From: DATAVB01 sp040414495 | GTDB taxonomy: Bacteria; Actinomycetota; Actinomycetes; Mycobacteriales; QHCD01 | Assembly: GCA_040414495.1 (NCBI GenBank) | Contig: JBEDUI010000206.1 | Location: 1-63,848 of the forward strand | DNA: 63,848 nucleotides | Direction: 5' to 3' | In this document: one piece after another, positions 8,883 to 17,123 of the stretch | How positions within the stretch are numbered: the first letter of the stretch is position 1 | Layout of the letters: each line of letters starts with the position of its first letter | Translations under genes and position numbers: made by a program | Notes under the pieces: generated by a model | Seen by the model: the letters and a program-made list of their open reading frames with translations, nothing else | Databases searched by the model: none | What the model was told of the DNA's origin: nothing

Positions 8883-10049
8883 ATGATGACCACGCAATGT
8901 GCTTTGCCGCAACCAACCAGTATCCAGAGTGGACGGACCGAACGGTTCGGGACCGTCATTGTCGGCGGTGGACAGTCCGGTCTCGCTCTTGGTTACCACT
9001 TGGCCCGCCAGAATCAGTCCTTCGTCATTCTGGACGGCCACCGGCGGGTCGGCGATCGGTGGCGCGGGCACTACGATTCGCTGCGGCTCTATTCACCGGC
9101 GAAATACGACGCGCTGCCCGGAATGCGATTCCCGGCGCCGCGGCACAGCTTCCCGACTTCACGGCAGATGGCCGATTATCTGGAAGGCTATGCGACCCGT
9201 TTCGCTTTGCCGGTGCGCTGCGGGATCATGGTCGACCGGGTCAGCCGGGACGGCGATGAGTTCCTCGTGTCGGCCGGCCGGGAATGCTTTGTCGCCGACA
9301 ACGTCGTCATCGCCACCGGCGCGCAACAACTGCCGAAGGTCCCGGAATTCGCGACCGAATTGGATGACGGAATTCGCCAGCTGCATTCGTCGGAATACCG
9401 TAATCCGGCTCAGTTGCGGCCCGGCGGCGTGCTGGTGGTCGGCGCGGCCCACTCCGGCGCGGATATCGCGGTGGAGGTCGCCCGCTCGCAGCGCACTTGG
9501 CTGGCCGGTCCGGTGCGCGGGATGATTCCGTTCAACATCGAGGGGCGGCCGGCCCGCACGATCGTGAAGGGAATGTGGTTCGCGGCCAATCATGTGCTGA
9601 CCGAACGCACTCCGATAGGTCGGAAGCTGCGCACCGAGGTGCGTAGCCACGGCGGTCCGCTGCTGCGGGTCCGGATGGCTGATCTGATCGCGGCCGGCGT
9701 GGAATACCACGCTGGCAAGGTGATCGGTGTTCGGGACGGCTTGCCGCTGATCGAGAACGGTCCGCTGCTTGATGTCGCCAACGTCATCTGGTGCACCGGT
9801 TTCCGCCGCGACGACGGGTGGATCGAGTTGCCGGTGTTTGACGCTGAGGGCTGGCCGCGCCAGCAACGCGGGGTCGTTCCGGACGCGCCCGGCCTCTATT
9901 TTTTGGGGCTGAAGTTCCAATACTCGTTCGCGTCGATGCTGATCGGTGGGGTCGGCCGGGATGCGGGTTACGTTGCCCGGGATATTGTTCGGCGTAATTC
10001 TCATCTCGGTAATCGCAGCGGCGCGGCGCAGGTCGTCGCCGCCGGCTAA
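8883..10049 (+). CDS. Flavin-dependent NAD(P)/FAD monooxygenase (CzcO/FMO-like)
   Basis: The 388-aa protein has an N-terminal FAD-binding GxGxxG (VIVGGGQSG, residues 26-33) and a second Rossmann motif for NAD(P)H (VLVVGAAHSGADIAVEVA). Between them lies HSSEYRNP, typical of the CzcO-like flavin oxidoreductase group related to Baeyer-Villiger and N-hydroxylating monooxygenases. The start is ATG 8883 (or 8886), directly after a GGAGG. The substrate is unknown. Its stop overlaps by 3 bp the stop of the convergent HNH remnant. Confidence 0.85.
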   Translation: MMTTQCALPQPTSIQSGRTERFGTVIVGGGQSGLALGYHLARQNQSFVILDGHRRVGDRWRGHYDSLRLYSPAKYDALPGMRFPAPRHSFPTSRQMADYLEGYATRFALPVRCGIMVDRVSRDGDEFLVSAGRECFVADNVVIATGAQQLPKVPEFATELDDGIRQLHSSEYRNPAQLRPGGVLVVGAAHSGADIAVEVARSQRTWLAGPVRGMIPFNIEGRPARTIVKGMWFAANHVLTERTPIGRKLRTEVRSHGGPLLRVRMADLIAAGVEYHAGKVIGVRDGLPLIENGPLLDVANVIWCTGFRRDDGWIELPVFDAEGWPRQQRGVVPDAPGLYFLGLKFQYSFASMLIGGVGRDAGYVARDIVRRNSHLGNRSGAAQVVAAG

Positions 10050-10705
10050 GGCCGCCCCCGACCGTTGGCCCAGAACAAGCCTGGCTCGGAATAAGCCTGG
10101 CTCGGAACAGGCCGGGCTCGGAACAAGCCCGGGCTCAGAACAAAGCCAGCCCAGCCGAGGCGCGTTTCAGCTACCGCCGGACTGGGATCGTCAGTGGGCG
10201 AGCCAAATTCGGCAGCTTCGACCCTGTCCCGCCAGGCCGCGCCGGCGCTCGCTCCTCCTCGGAGCGGGTTATCCGCTCGGCAGTCCGGGTTGGTCGTGCA
10301 TGGTGTTACCCGCGGTTGCTGCCGCGGGTCGACGATCGGCGGTGGAATAAAATGCGGAATTCCGTTGAGAAATTCGATCCGCCAGCCTTCGTGATGGACG
10401 ATCCAGTGATGCTTGTGGCACAGCAGCACCAAATTCTGCAGTGACGTGTCTCCGCCGTCGACCCAGTGTTTGACGTGATGTGTCTGGCACCAGGCTGCGG
10501 GGGCGGTGCAGCCGGGGTGTACGCAGCCGATGTCGCGGGCGACGACGGCGCGGCGGATTCCGGGGGGAATTGTTCGGGTCGCGCGGCCGATATCCAATGG
10601 CTCACTCTGGGATTCGAGCAGGCAAGCCATCGGGGCGGGGCGCCAGACAGCAGGCCGATTATTCGTCATGGCAGAGGATCGTGCCCTGCATCCGGTCCTC
10701 GCCAC
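10046..10705 (-). pseudogene. 5'-truncated DUF222/HNH endonuclease (13E12-like) remnant
   Basis: The 219-aa frame carries the C-terminal half of actinobacterial DUF222-HNH proteins. The recognisable part runs from about LLESQSEPLDIGRATR through the HNH centre CVHPGCTAPAAWCQTHHVKH, WVDGGDTSLQNLVLLCHKHH. The DUF222 N-terminal domain (normally a few hundred residues) is missing; upstream of about 10625 the translation no longer resembles the family. The last about 30 codons are made of a 16-bp tandem repeat. I read it as a decayed fragment, although the HNH domain itself is intact. These genes are repetitive in actinobacterial genomes and prone to recombination. Confidence 0.7.
10074..10138. repeat. 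16-17-bp tandem repeat, four copies
   Basis: Units AACAAGCCTGGCTCGG (10074), AATAAGCCTGGCTCGG (10090), AACAGGCCGGGCTCGG (10106) and a 17-bp variant (10122-10138), followed by a degenerate fifth. They lie in the 3' end of the HNH remnant, just past the stop of the convergent monooxygenase gene. Confidence 0.85.
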
Positions 10706-10756
10706 GGGGACAACGCTCTCGCTGCACGTCGGAGCACCGAGCCATCTGAGGTAAGA

Positions 10757-10850
10757 GAAGCGCCCCGCAGAACAAACCAGCTAACGGACCCAAGACCCTG
10801 CGTTCATCTGCGAAACGTTTCCCATCGGATCACTCGGGGCGGGGCGCTTC
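10757..10850. repeat. 12-bp perfect inverted repeat around a 70-bp spacer
   Basis: GAAGCGCCCCGC (10757-10768) is mirrored by GCGGGGCGCTTC (10839-10850). On the minus strand the second arm is followed by TCTTA. It lies downstream of the CYTH-like gene and upstream of the HNH remnant. It could be a long-loop terminator, the ends of a decayed small mobile element, or an RNA. Confidence 0.55.
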
Positions 10851-10892
10851 CGTGCATTACGTGCCACTGTCGCCGACTACCTCGTGAAGGTC

Positions 10893-11777
10893 CTAGTAAG
10901 ACTCCAATACGAGGTCGGTTTTGAAGGCGTCCTCGTGCAAGAGCCAGCCGGCCGCGTCCAGTGTCGCGATGAGACGGTCGCGCAGTGCGGCGGCGGTTGG
11001 CAGGTCGGTCGCTTCGGCAGATACCTCGACGTATTCGTAACCGACGCCATCGCGGTCGCGCAGCGGCGTGATCTGCAGCTGCACCTTGTTTCCGGCGAAA
11101 TGCCCGTGGTAGGCCGATTCCACGACCGGGCCATGTACCCGTGCGTGATGCAACTGAGTCGCGGCCCAATTGTCCGGTCGCCATTTTCCGAGCTTGCCGG
11201 GCAATTTGTCCGCCCGCAGCACCATTTCCCGCGACGCATCATCATCGGGCATTCGCAGGCCGCGATAATTGTCGGCCGGCATTTTCTTGTCGGCGGCCAG
11301 ATCGAGGGTTCGCGTGGTGAACGACCAGTCGACCTGCGCGTCGTAATTCGTATCGGTAGCGTCGAAACCCTCGTCGTTGGCCCGATTCAGGACACCGCTC
11401 AGATCGCCGCCGGCCGGATAACGCTTTTTGAACGTAAGGCAGAATTTACCCGCGCTTTCGTCCCGCTTGATCCGTACTGACCAACCCTCGGCACACAGCT
11501 CGAGGCTGTCGGTGTCCAGGTACTGCACCGCGTTCCGTTCCGGCGCCGTGGCCAGGTGCAGGGCGGTGATTACGGCGTCGGTCGGCCTGCGGGCCATGGT
11601 GAGCGCCGCGGCTGGGTCAAGGCGCAGTTTGATCTGATAGGTCGGCGTGACCACATCGGCCCGCTGCCCGCCGGCGGAGACATGGCGGGCCGTGAACAGG
11701 TTCTCCAGCGCGGTCCGGAGCGCCGAGATCGGGACCGCGCTGCGTAGTCGTCCTTGCATCGTTTTCACGCTAGCCAC
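10893..11777 (-). CDS. CYTH-like domain protein
   Basis: The 294-aa protein is not firmly recognised. Several segments match the layout of CYTH/triphosphate-tunnel enzymes: an early KLRLD-type strand, YLDTDSLELCAEGWSVRIKRDE and FCLTFKKRYP with alternating charged residues, a later VVESAYHGHF, and VQLQITPLRDRDGVGYEYVEVSAEA near the end. CYTH proteins bind or hydrolyse triphosphorylated substrates in a beta tunnel. The pattern fits a divergent member, but the canonical N-terminal ExExK cannot be pinpointed. GTG 11777 is the longest start; GTG 11768 and ATG 11759 are alternatives. It stands alone and is divergent from the SDR gene. Confidence 0.5.
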   Translation of the reverse strand: MASVKTMQGRLRSAVPISALRTALENLFTARHVSAGGQRADVVTPTYQIKLRLDPAAALTMARRPTDAVITALHLATAPERNAVQYLDTDSLELCAEGWSVRIKRDESAGKFCLTFKKRYPAGGDLSGVLNRANDEGFDATDTNYDAQVDWSFTTRTLDLAADKKMPADNYRGLRMPDDDASREMVLRADKLPGKLGKWRPDNWAATQLHHARVHGPVVESAYHGHFAGNKVQLQITPLRDRDGVGYEYVEVSAEATDLPTAAALRDRLIATLDAAGWLLHEDAFKTDLVLESY

Positions 11778-11920
11778 AACGCGACTACGACGCCCCGTGA
11801 TGTCCCGGACACCGCATTTATACGCATTGGATACGGCGCTACGGCGGGTTGTGAACTATGTGTCAAGATCTGATCGAGCGACAACCGACGAAATGTCCAG
11901 CGGATACGAGGAGAGTGCCG

Positions 11921-12670
11921 GTGAATCCGTTCAGCCTGTCAGGCAAGACCGCGTTCGTGACCGGAGGCGCGCGGGGGATCGGCCGCGCCATCGTCGAGGC
12001 GCTGCAGGCGGCCGAGGCGAAGGTGTTCATCGGTGATCTCAACGAGGAGATCGGGCGCAAAACCGCCGAATCGCTGGGGGTGGGCTTTGTCCGCTTGGAC
12101 GTCACCGACCCCGAATCGACCGACGCGGCCGTGGCCGAGGTCGTCGCGACCGCTGGCCAGCTGGACATTCACGTCAACAACGCCGGGATTGTCGGTAACG
12201 GCGCGGCCGAGGACGTGCGGCCGGAGGACTGGCGGCGGGTCATGTCGGTCAACCTCGACGGCGTCTTCTTCGGCTGCCAGTCGGCCGGCCGCCAGATGCT
12301 CAAGCAGCGCAGCGGCAGCATCATCAACATGGGTTCGATGAGCGGCACGATCTCCAACCGGCCGCAACCGCAGTCCTCGTACAACGCCTCCAAAGCAGCG
12401 GTCATTCATCTGACGAAGAGCCTCGCCGGCGAATGGGCCGGCCGGGGCGTACGGGTGAATTCAATTTCGCCCGGCTATATCGGCACCGAGTTGACCAAGC
12501 GCGGAATGTCCAATGAGGACTGGTTGAAGTACTGGATCGACGGCACCCCGCAGGGCCGGGTCGGCGAACCGCGGGAAATCGGCCCGCTCGCGGTGTATCT
12601 GGCCTCCGACGCGAGCAGTTTCGTCACCGGATCGGACATCCTCATCGACGGCGGTTACACCGTCTGGTAA
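11921..12670 (+). CDS. SDR-family oxidoreductase
   Basis: A 249-aa classical short-chain dehydrogenase. The nucleotide-binding TGGARGIG lies at residues 14-21, then NNAG at 86-89. The catalytic S139, Y154 and K158 sit in INMGSMSG and SSYNASK, and the C-terminal half has the SPGYIGTE and SGSDILIDGGYT segments. These proteins oxidise or reduce alcohol/ketone groups with NAD(P)(H); sugar alcohol and polyol dehydrogenases share this form. The GTG at 11921 has GAGGAGA upstream; the frame extends further 5' but without a ribosome site. Confidence 0.9.
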   Translation: MNPFSLSGKTAFVTGGARGIGRAIVEALQAAEAKVFIGDLNEEIGRKTAESLGVGFVRLDVTDPESTDAAVAEVVATAGQLDIHVNNAGIVGNGAAEDVRPEDWRRVMSVNLDGVFFGCQSAGRQMLKQRSGSIINMGSMSGTISNRPQPQSSYNASKAAVIHLTKSLAGEWAGRGVRVNSISPGYIGTELTKRGMSNEDWLKYWIDGTPQGRVGEPREIGPLAVYLASDASSFVTGSDILIDGGYTVW

Positions 12671-12774
12671 ACCGAAATCCGGTTCGTACGTGCGATCGTG
12701 GCGCGACGTTCATTCCTCGCGAGCGACGTCGACCGGGGAAGTCTCGCCCGTCCGTCGCCGCCACCGCCGGCTTA

Positions 12775-12834
12775 TTCATGATCGTGAGCGGGTTTGATAC
12801 CGATTCAGGGAGCAAATCCGCTCACGATCATGAA
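12775..12834. repeat. Intergenic palindromic element A
   Basis: The 21-bp left arm at 12775-12795 begins TTCATGATCGTGAGCG and pairs with the right arm at 12814-12834, which ends CGCTCACGATCATGAA, with one mismatch and an 18-nt loop. It lies in the 522-bp gene-free stretch 12671-13192, about 100 bp past the SDR stop. It belongs to a dispersed family with copies at 12910, 24637, 39387 and 56912. Confidence 0.8.
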
Positions 12835-12909
12835 AAGCCCGGAGCTTCTATCGCACCGGCGCCTACGCGCTTGGGTTGACGGCGAGTTCGTCTGTCTGAG
12901 GTGCTTTTT

Positions 12910-12964
12910 CATGATCGTGATGGGTTGTGTCGCGTTTTCCGTGACGAAAGCCATCACGATCATG
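12910..12964. repeat. Intergenic palindromic element B
   Basis: The arms CATGATCGTGATGG (12910-12923) and CCATCACGATCATG (12951-12964) are perfect reverse complements with a 27-nt spacer. The ATGATCGTGA end matches element A, 75 bp to the left. The rest of this gene-free stretch contains three loose GCGAGTCGA-like repeats at about 13013, 13030 and 13082 and nothing coding. Confidence 0.75.
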
Positions 12965-13148
12965 GTTGGCGAGAGGGAGATCAAGCAATACGCGGCGAGC
13001 GTGCGGCGAGTCGACCCAAAACCGCCGGCGAGTCGATGTAGAGCCGGGCGGGTGCGCGGCGACGCGACGCAAGCAGCCTGTGCGAGTCGATGCAAAAGCT
13101 GGTGAACCCGCAGCGGCCAAGAACACAACGTAAAAGCCGATAAACAAC

Positions 13149-13180
13149 GGCCGCGCCAGCCGAAAGCGGCTGGCGCGGCC
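13149..13180 (-). terminator. Rho-independent terminator of the encapsulin operon
   Basis: A perfect 14-bp stem (13149-13162 with 13167-13180) closes a 4-nt loop. On the minus strand it is followed by GTTGTTTAT. It starts 13 bp past the encapsulin stop, at the correct place to end that transcript. Confidence 0.85.
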
Positions 13181-13192
13181 CGAAGTCGAACC

Positions 13193-13993
13193 TCAGCTGA
13201 GCGTGACCGCGGCTTCCGGCGTGGCAACGCGGAAGTTGAAGCTCTCCTCGAAATACAAGCTGACCGTATCCCCGTCGGAGTGGTCGTACCCAATGGACAG
13301 ATCCTGGCCCGACTCGAACAGGAAATCCCCGCCGCGCAGGCTCAGTACGACACCGCCGTTCACACCCGGCGCCCAGATGATCGGGCCGTCGAGGATTTTG
13401 CGCAGGTGGTCGAAAAGCGGGTAACCCCCGTGCTCAGTGGACTCGATAACGCTGGTGTATTCGTCAGGGCTGAGCGCCAGTCCGTACGGCCCGTCGATTC
13501 CGACCGTGTGCAGCAACTCAACCGCCCGCGCGACCCGGCTCGGATAGCCTTCGATCTTCGGCTCGCGCGGGATCGCCGGATGCGGCGTGGCCTGGGTGAT
13601 GCCGGCCATACCGGCCGCCTCCCAGCCGTGGAACACCGCGGTGTTCTCGGCGATGGCGATGCGCCGCGCGGCCTCGTCCAGCGCGGCCAGGTCCACATCG
13701 GCCGCACCGCGGTCCACATCGGACAGCTCGCGCCGACCGAGATCGAAATCGGCCCGGATCTCAACCAGCGGCAGCACTTTGCGGGTCGCGGCGGTGACAC
13801 CGTCCACTGGGGACGATGAGAGCCGGGCGCAGCGGCCAAGATTGGTGGCCGAATACGACCAGCCGAACGGCCCGGCGAAATCGACCAGCTTACGGGCGGC
13901 CAGCGCTCCGGTCAGTCGTTGCTTGGCTTCCTCGTCGAGCAGGTCCCAGGCCTCGGTCGGGATGGGCGCGAGCGAACGTAGGAGATGAGTCAC
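13193..13993 (-). CDS. Encapsulin shell protein (family 1, linocin/CFP29-like)
   Basis: This 266-aa HK97-fold protein self-assembles into a protein nanocompartment that houses cargo enzymes. It begins HLLRSLAPIPTEAWDLLDEEA, the standard encapsulin N-terminal helix. It continues with DFAGPFGWSYSATNLGR, EIRADFDLGRRELSDVDRG, AIAENTAVFHGW and the DGPYGLALSPDEYTSVIEST segment, and ends with a strand-rich tail containing SLYFEESFNFRV. The length is standard for T=1 shells of 60 subunits. The GTG start overlaps the cargo stop (GTGA) and is preceded by AAAGGA, so shell and cargo are translationally coupled. The longer open frame upstream is out-of-frame cargo sequence. Confidence 0.93.
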   Translation of the reverse strand: MTHLLRSLAPIPTEAWDLLDEEAKQRLTGALAARKLVDFAGPFGWSYSATNLGRCARLSSSPVDGVTAATRKVLPLVEIRADFDLGRRELSDVDRGAADVDLAALDEAARRIAIAENTAVFHGWEAAGMAGITQATPHPAIPREPKIEGYPSRVARAVELLHTVGIDGPYGLALSPDEYTSVIESTEHGGYPLFDHLRKILDGPIIWAPGVNGGVVLSLRGGDFLFESGQDLSIGYDHSDGDTVSLYFEESFNFRVATPEAAVTLS

Positions 13994-14376
13994 TGGCCAA
14001 GTCCTTTCAGGCTGCCAATGGAGAGCGATCGGTCGGCGGTCGGTGGCTGCGCCTCGGCGCCGCCGTTGGCCTCGGCTTCGGCTTCCTCGCCGTGCTCGAC
14101 GATATTGCCGGGCTGGAAGAGGATTCCCTGCGCGATCTCGCGCCATTCCGGCACCTGTCTGAGCAGGAATTCCAGGTCCATGCTGAAGTGCTTGAACTCC
14201 TCGCCCTGGGCGTCCCGCATAATCGCCCGGGCGGTGGCGTCCGGCTCGACCGACATGCGTTGCTGATACCAGTTGATCGCCTCGGCTTCCTCGCCCAGCG
14301 ATGCGCACATGCGGGCGAAGGTCCGGATGTGCGCGGGCAACTCGGCGGCCGGCTCGTGGTACTGCTCGAACCCCAT
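13990..14376 (-). CDS. Encapsulated ferritin-like cargo protein (EncFtn)
   Basis: The 128-aa protein is the ferroxidase cargo of the adjacent encapsulin. EncFtn oxidises Fe2+ at a subunit interface and the shell stores the iron. Ferroxidase residues of the Rhodospirillum protein (E32, Y39, E62, H65) match E30, Y37, E60 and H63 here with identical spacing, and E29/E32 match its entry-site acids. An acidic, flexible linker (residues about 95-115) leads to the C-terminal targeting peptide SLSIGSLKGLGQ, the classic encapsulin-loading motif. The ATG at 14376 follows AAAGGGGG; the frame extends upstream without a good site. Confidence 0.93.
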   Translation of the reverse strand: MGFEQYHEPAAELPAHIRTFARMCASLGEEAEAINWYQQRMSVEPDATARAIMRDAQGEEFKHFSMDLEFLLRQVPEWREIAQGILFQPGNIVEHGEEAEAEANGGAEAQPPTADRSLSIGSLKGLGQ

Positions 14377-14493
14377 CAGTCCCCCTTTCCATCGAAGCTG
14401 GTCGATCATCCCGCACCGGTCGGGTCGCTTCAACGCGAGGCCGGGGTTTCCCGGGATCCGGGCTGGGGGGAGCCGGGTACGTAAGCAGCGAAA

Positions 14494-14526
14494 TGCCCCC
14501 GCCCGTTGCGTAATGGGGCGGGGGCA
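14494..14526 (-). terminator. Terminator between FMN reductase and EncFtn
   Basis: TGCCCCCGCCC (14494-14504) pairs perfectly with GGGCGGGGGCA (14516-14526) around an 11-nt loop; on the minus strand TTT follows. It sits 10 bp past the reductase stop, so the encapsulin pair probably has its own promoter in 14377-14493. Confidence 0.7.
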
Positions 14527-14536
14527 GAGCCGCTGG

Positions 14537-15103
14537 TCAGGCGGCCTTCGCGCGGATCGGGGCGAGCGCGGCGCTCCATTCGACCAACTGGTCGAGCATC
14601 GCGCCCAGGCTGTCGGTGTGGTACGCGGCCGGCGTGAACGTGCTGAAGTTCTCGAAGTCGGTCATCAGCGAGAGCGTCACCTGGTTGCGTACGTCGGCGA
14701 CCTTCAGCTCGCCCATCACCAGCCGCAGGTGCTCGGCGGCGCGTGCACCGCCCAGGGAGCCGTAGCTCACGAAGCCGGCGGCCTTGTTGTTCCACTCGGC
14801 GAACAGGAAGTCGATCGCGTTCTTCAACGCACCCGACGTCGAGTGGTTGTATTCAGGCGTCACGAAGACGAAGCCGTCAAACGACGCGATTTTCGCCGCC
14901 CAGGCGTGGGTGTGCGGCTTGCTGTACTGACCCAACGACGGCGGCACGGGCTCGTCCAGGTGCGGCAGGTTGTAGTCCTTGATGTCGACGAGCTCGAACT
15001 CGGCGTCCTCGCGCTTGCTCGCGATCTCGTACACCCAACGGGCCACCGCTTCGCCGTTACGACCCGGGCGGGTGCTGCCCAGGATGATGCCGATCTTTGT
15101 CAC
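14537..15103 (-). CDS. NADPH-dependent FMN reductase family protein
   Basis: A 188-aa flavodoxin-like protein. The phosphate-binding GSTRPGRNGEAVARW is at residues 9-23 and the flavin-binding PEYNHSTSGALKNAIDF starts at residue 83. Relatives reduce FMN, quinones or azo dyes with NAD(P)H. It lies just upstream of the encapsulin/EncFtn pair on the same strand, and a reduced flavin could release ferritin iron. A terminator separates the two units, so a shared role is only a hypothesis. A good promoter with an adjacent palindrome precedes it. Confidence 0.85.
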   Translation of the reverse strand: MTKIGIILGSTRPGRNGEAVARWVYEIASKREDAEFELVDIKDYNLPHLDEPVPPSLGQYSKPHTHAWAAKIASFDGFVFVTPEYNHSTSGALKNAIDFLFAEWNNKAAGFVSYGSLGGARAAEHLRLVMGELKVADVRNQVTLSLMTDFENFSTFTPAAYHTDSLGAMLDQLVEWSAALAPIRAKAA

Positions 15104-15185
15104 GTTCTGCTCCTTGGTTGTGGGGATGCGGCGAACGACACCCGCCAGTACCGGTGCGTCGTCGGCCCGTGCGGATAGCCTGTAA

Positions 15186-15237
15186 TTGAGTCTTCAACTA
15201 CTACTCGAAAGCTAGTCAGCGGTTGATGACGTGTCAA
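15186..15237 (-). promoter_or_regulatory. Promoter and palindrome upstream of the FMN reductase
   Basis: Read on the minus strand, TTGACA (15237-15232) and TAGCTT (15214-15209) are separated by exactly 17 bp. Just downstream, TTGAAGACTCAA (15197-15186) is an interrupted palindrome (TTGA-N4-TCAA), plausible as an operator for a MarR- or HxlR-type repressor. No such regulator gene is adjacent. Confidence 0.6.
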
Positions 15238-15372
15238 CAACTGTGGTGAAGGCGACTCGGGCTTCCCGAATCAGTGACCCGTAATCGGTGAGAAATGGCA
15301 CTTGGCCCCGGTCGTCTGACCGGCGGCGAATACTGTTGGGTCGTCGAGACTGGTCGCACAGAAAGCAGAACA

Positions 15373-16239
15373 ATGCCGAAAGTGATCGTCACGGGTGGCA
15401 GTGGCAAGCTGGGTCAGGCTTGTGTGCGGGATTTGGTCGAGCACGGCTGGGATGTCGTCAATGTGGATCAAGTCCCGCCTCCTGGGGAAATCGGCGAAAT
15501 CGCCCCATACGTCGCGGTTGATCTCACCGACTACGGTCAGGTTGTGTCCGCATTGGGCGATGTGGACGAGCAGACCGACGGCGGGGTCGACGCGGTGGTG
15601 CACCTGGCCGCGATTCCGGCGCCGGGGCGTACCGCCAATGCGGTGACGTTCGACAACAACGTCCCGTCGACCTACCACATTCTGGCCGCGGCCCGGCTGC
15701 TGAACATCACCAACGTTGTGCTGGCCTCCAGTGAAACCGTGCTCGGATTGCCCTTCGACGTACCGCCGCCGTACGCGCCGGTCGACGAGGAGTATTTCCC
15801 TCGCCCGGAATCGACGTACTCGCTGGGCAAGTTGCTGGAAGAAACGATGGCGGCCCAGTTCTGCCGGTGGAATCCGGCCTTGAAGGTTTCCAGCCTGCGG
15901 TTCTCCAACGTGATGCGGCCCGAGGACTACGCCCGATTCCCGTCTTTCCAGGACGATCCGCTGCTGCGGAAATGGAATTTGTGGGGCTACATCGACGCCC
16001 GGGACGGGGCCCAGGGAATTCGGCTGGCCCTGCAGCGTGAGGGCACCGGATTCGAGGCGTTCATCATCGCCAACGCCGATACGGTGATGAACCGGCCCAG
16101 CGCCGAACTCATGGCCGAGGTATTTCCGGACGTGCCGTTGCGCGGCACGATCACGGGCAACGAGACGCTGTTGTCGATCAAAAAGGCGCAGCGGGTGCTG
16201 GGGTACGAGCCGAAGTACACCTGGCGCGATTTTGTGTGA
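15373..16239 (+). CDS. NAD-dependent epimerase/dehydratase family protein
   Basis: A 288-aa extended SDR. The Rossmann motif VTGGSGKLG starts at residue 6 and the YxxxK pair is Y149/K153 (STYSLGK) after LASSETV. The NAD binding and general fold are clear; the nucleotide-sugar or other substrate is not. The ATG at 15373 is chosen because it starts directly on the first beta strand. It converges with the exonuclease gene. Confidence 0.85.
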   Translation: MPKVIVTGGSGKLGQACVRDLVEHGWDVVNVDQVPPPGEIGEIAPYVAVDLTDYGQVVSALGDVDEQTDGGVDAVVHLAAIPAPGRTANAVTFDNNVPSTYHILAAARLLNITNVVLASSETVLGLPFDVPPPYAPVDEEYFPRPESTYSLGKLLEETMAAQFCRWNPALKVSSLRFSNVMRPEDYARFPSFQDDPLLRKWNLWGYIDARDGAQGIRLALQREGTGFEAFIIANADTVMNRPSAELMAEVFPDVPLRGTITGNETLLSIKKAQRVLGYEPKYTWRDFV

Positions 16240-16270
16240 TCAGTCTGATCCACAGTGGACCGGCGGCCGA

Positions 16271-17083
16271 TCAGAGTAACGGCCGCCGGTCCTCCGTATC
16301 GATGATCAGCGGTGCGTGATCGGAGGATCCCTTGCCGCTACGGGCATCCCGGTCGACGTAGGCGTCGGTCAGCGTAGCCAGAAACTGCCGATCGCCGTAG
16401 GCCAGGTCGATCCGCATACCGCGATTCTTCTGGAACGCCATCGCCCGATAATCCCAATACGTGAACGGGACATCGAATCGCAACGGGCGCGGATAGATCT
16501 CGCTGATTCCGCCCTCCCGTAAGGATGCGAGCGCCTTGCGCTCATCATCGGTGACGTGGGTGCTACCGTCGAATTCCCGAATATCCCAGACATCGCGGTC
16601 GGTCGGGGCGACGTTGAAATCCCCCAGAACCGCCAGCGGCCGGCCGGTGTGTATTTCAGCGGCGGCCGTTTCCCGGATTGCCTCAAGCCATTGCAGTTTG
16701 TACGTGAAATGCGGGTGCCCGACCTCGCGGCCATTCGGAACGTACACCGACCAGACCCGAATTCCGCCACAGGTGGCGGCGATCGCCCGCGGCTCAGGCA
16801 CGCCCAGCAACGCGCCCTCTGGCACGTACACCGGTTCGTCGATCAGGCCGCGCCGTACCTCAGTGAGGCCCACTTTGGACAGAATCGCGACGCCGTTCCA
16901 GCGACCGGTGGTGTAGGCGACCGAGTCGTACCCGACCTCGGCGATCTCCCAGGTGGGAAACGTCTTCGGCGAGGATTTGACCTCCTGTAGGCACACCACG
17001 TCCGGTTCGACCCGATCCAGCCAGCTCAGCAACCGCGGCAGCCGGACCACGACCGAGTTGATATTCCACGTCGCCAGGCGCAT
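16271..17083 (-). CDS. Exodeoxyribonuclease III (AP endonuclease)
   Basis: The 270-aa protein matches the EEP-superfamily exonuclease III family, which repairs abasic sites and 3' blocks. It begins MRLATWNINS with N7, then CLQEVKSS with the metal-binding E34. The catalytic LGDFNVAPTDRDVWD region and the C-terminal SSDHAPLIID follow. ATG 17083 is used, as it begins the conserved strand; an earlier in-frame start would add residues unlike the family. It converges with the epimerase gene and lies 40 bp downstream of the cobIJ start side. Confidence 0.92.
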   Translation of the reverse strand: MRLATWNINSVVVRLPRLLSWLDRVEPDVVCLQEVKSSPKTFPTWEIAEVGYDSVAYTTGRWNGVAILSKVGLTEVRRGLIDEPVYVPEGALLGVPEPRAIAATCGGIRVWSVYVPNGREVGHPHFTYKLQWLEAIRETAAAEIHTGRPLAVLGDFNVAPTDRDVWDIREFDGSTHVTDDERKALASLREGGISEIYPRPLRFDVPFTYWDYRAMAFQKNRGMRIDLAYGDRQFLATLTDAYVDRDARSGKGSSDHAPLIIDTEDRRPLL

Positions 17084-17123
17084 ACCGAAAATCCTGACAC
17101 TAATCACGCCGGAAATGCGGACC

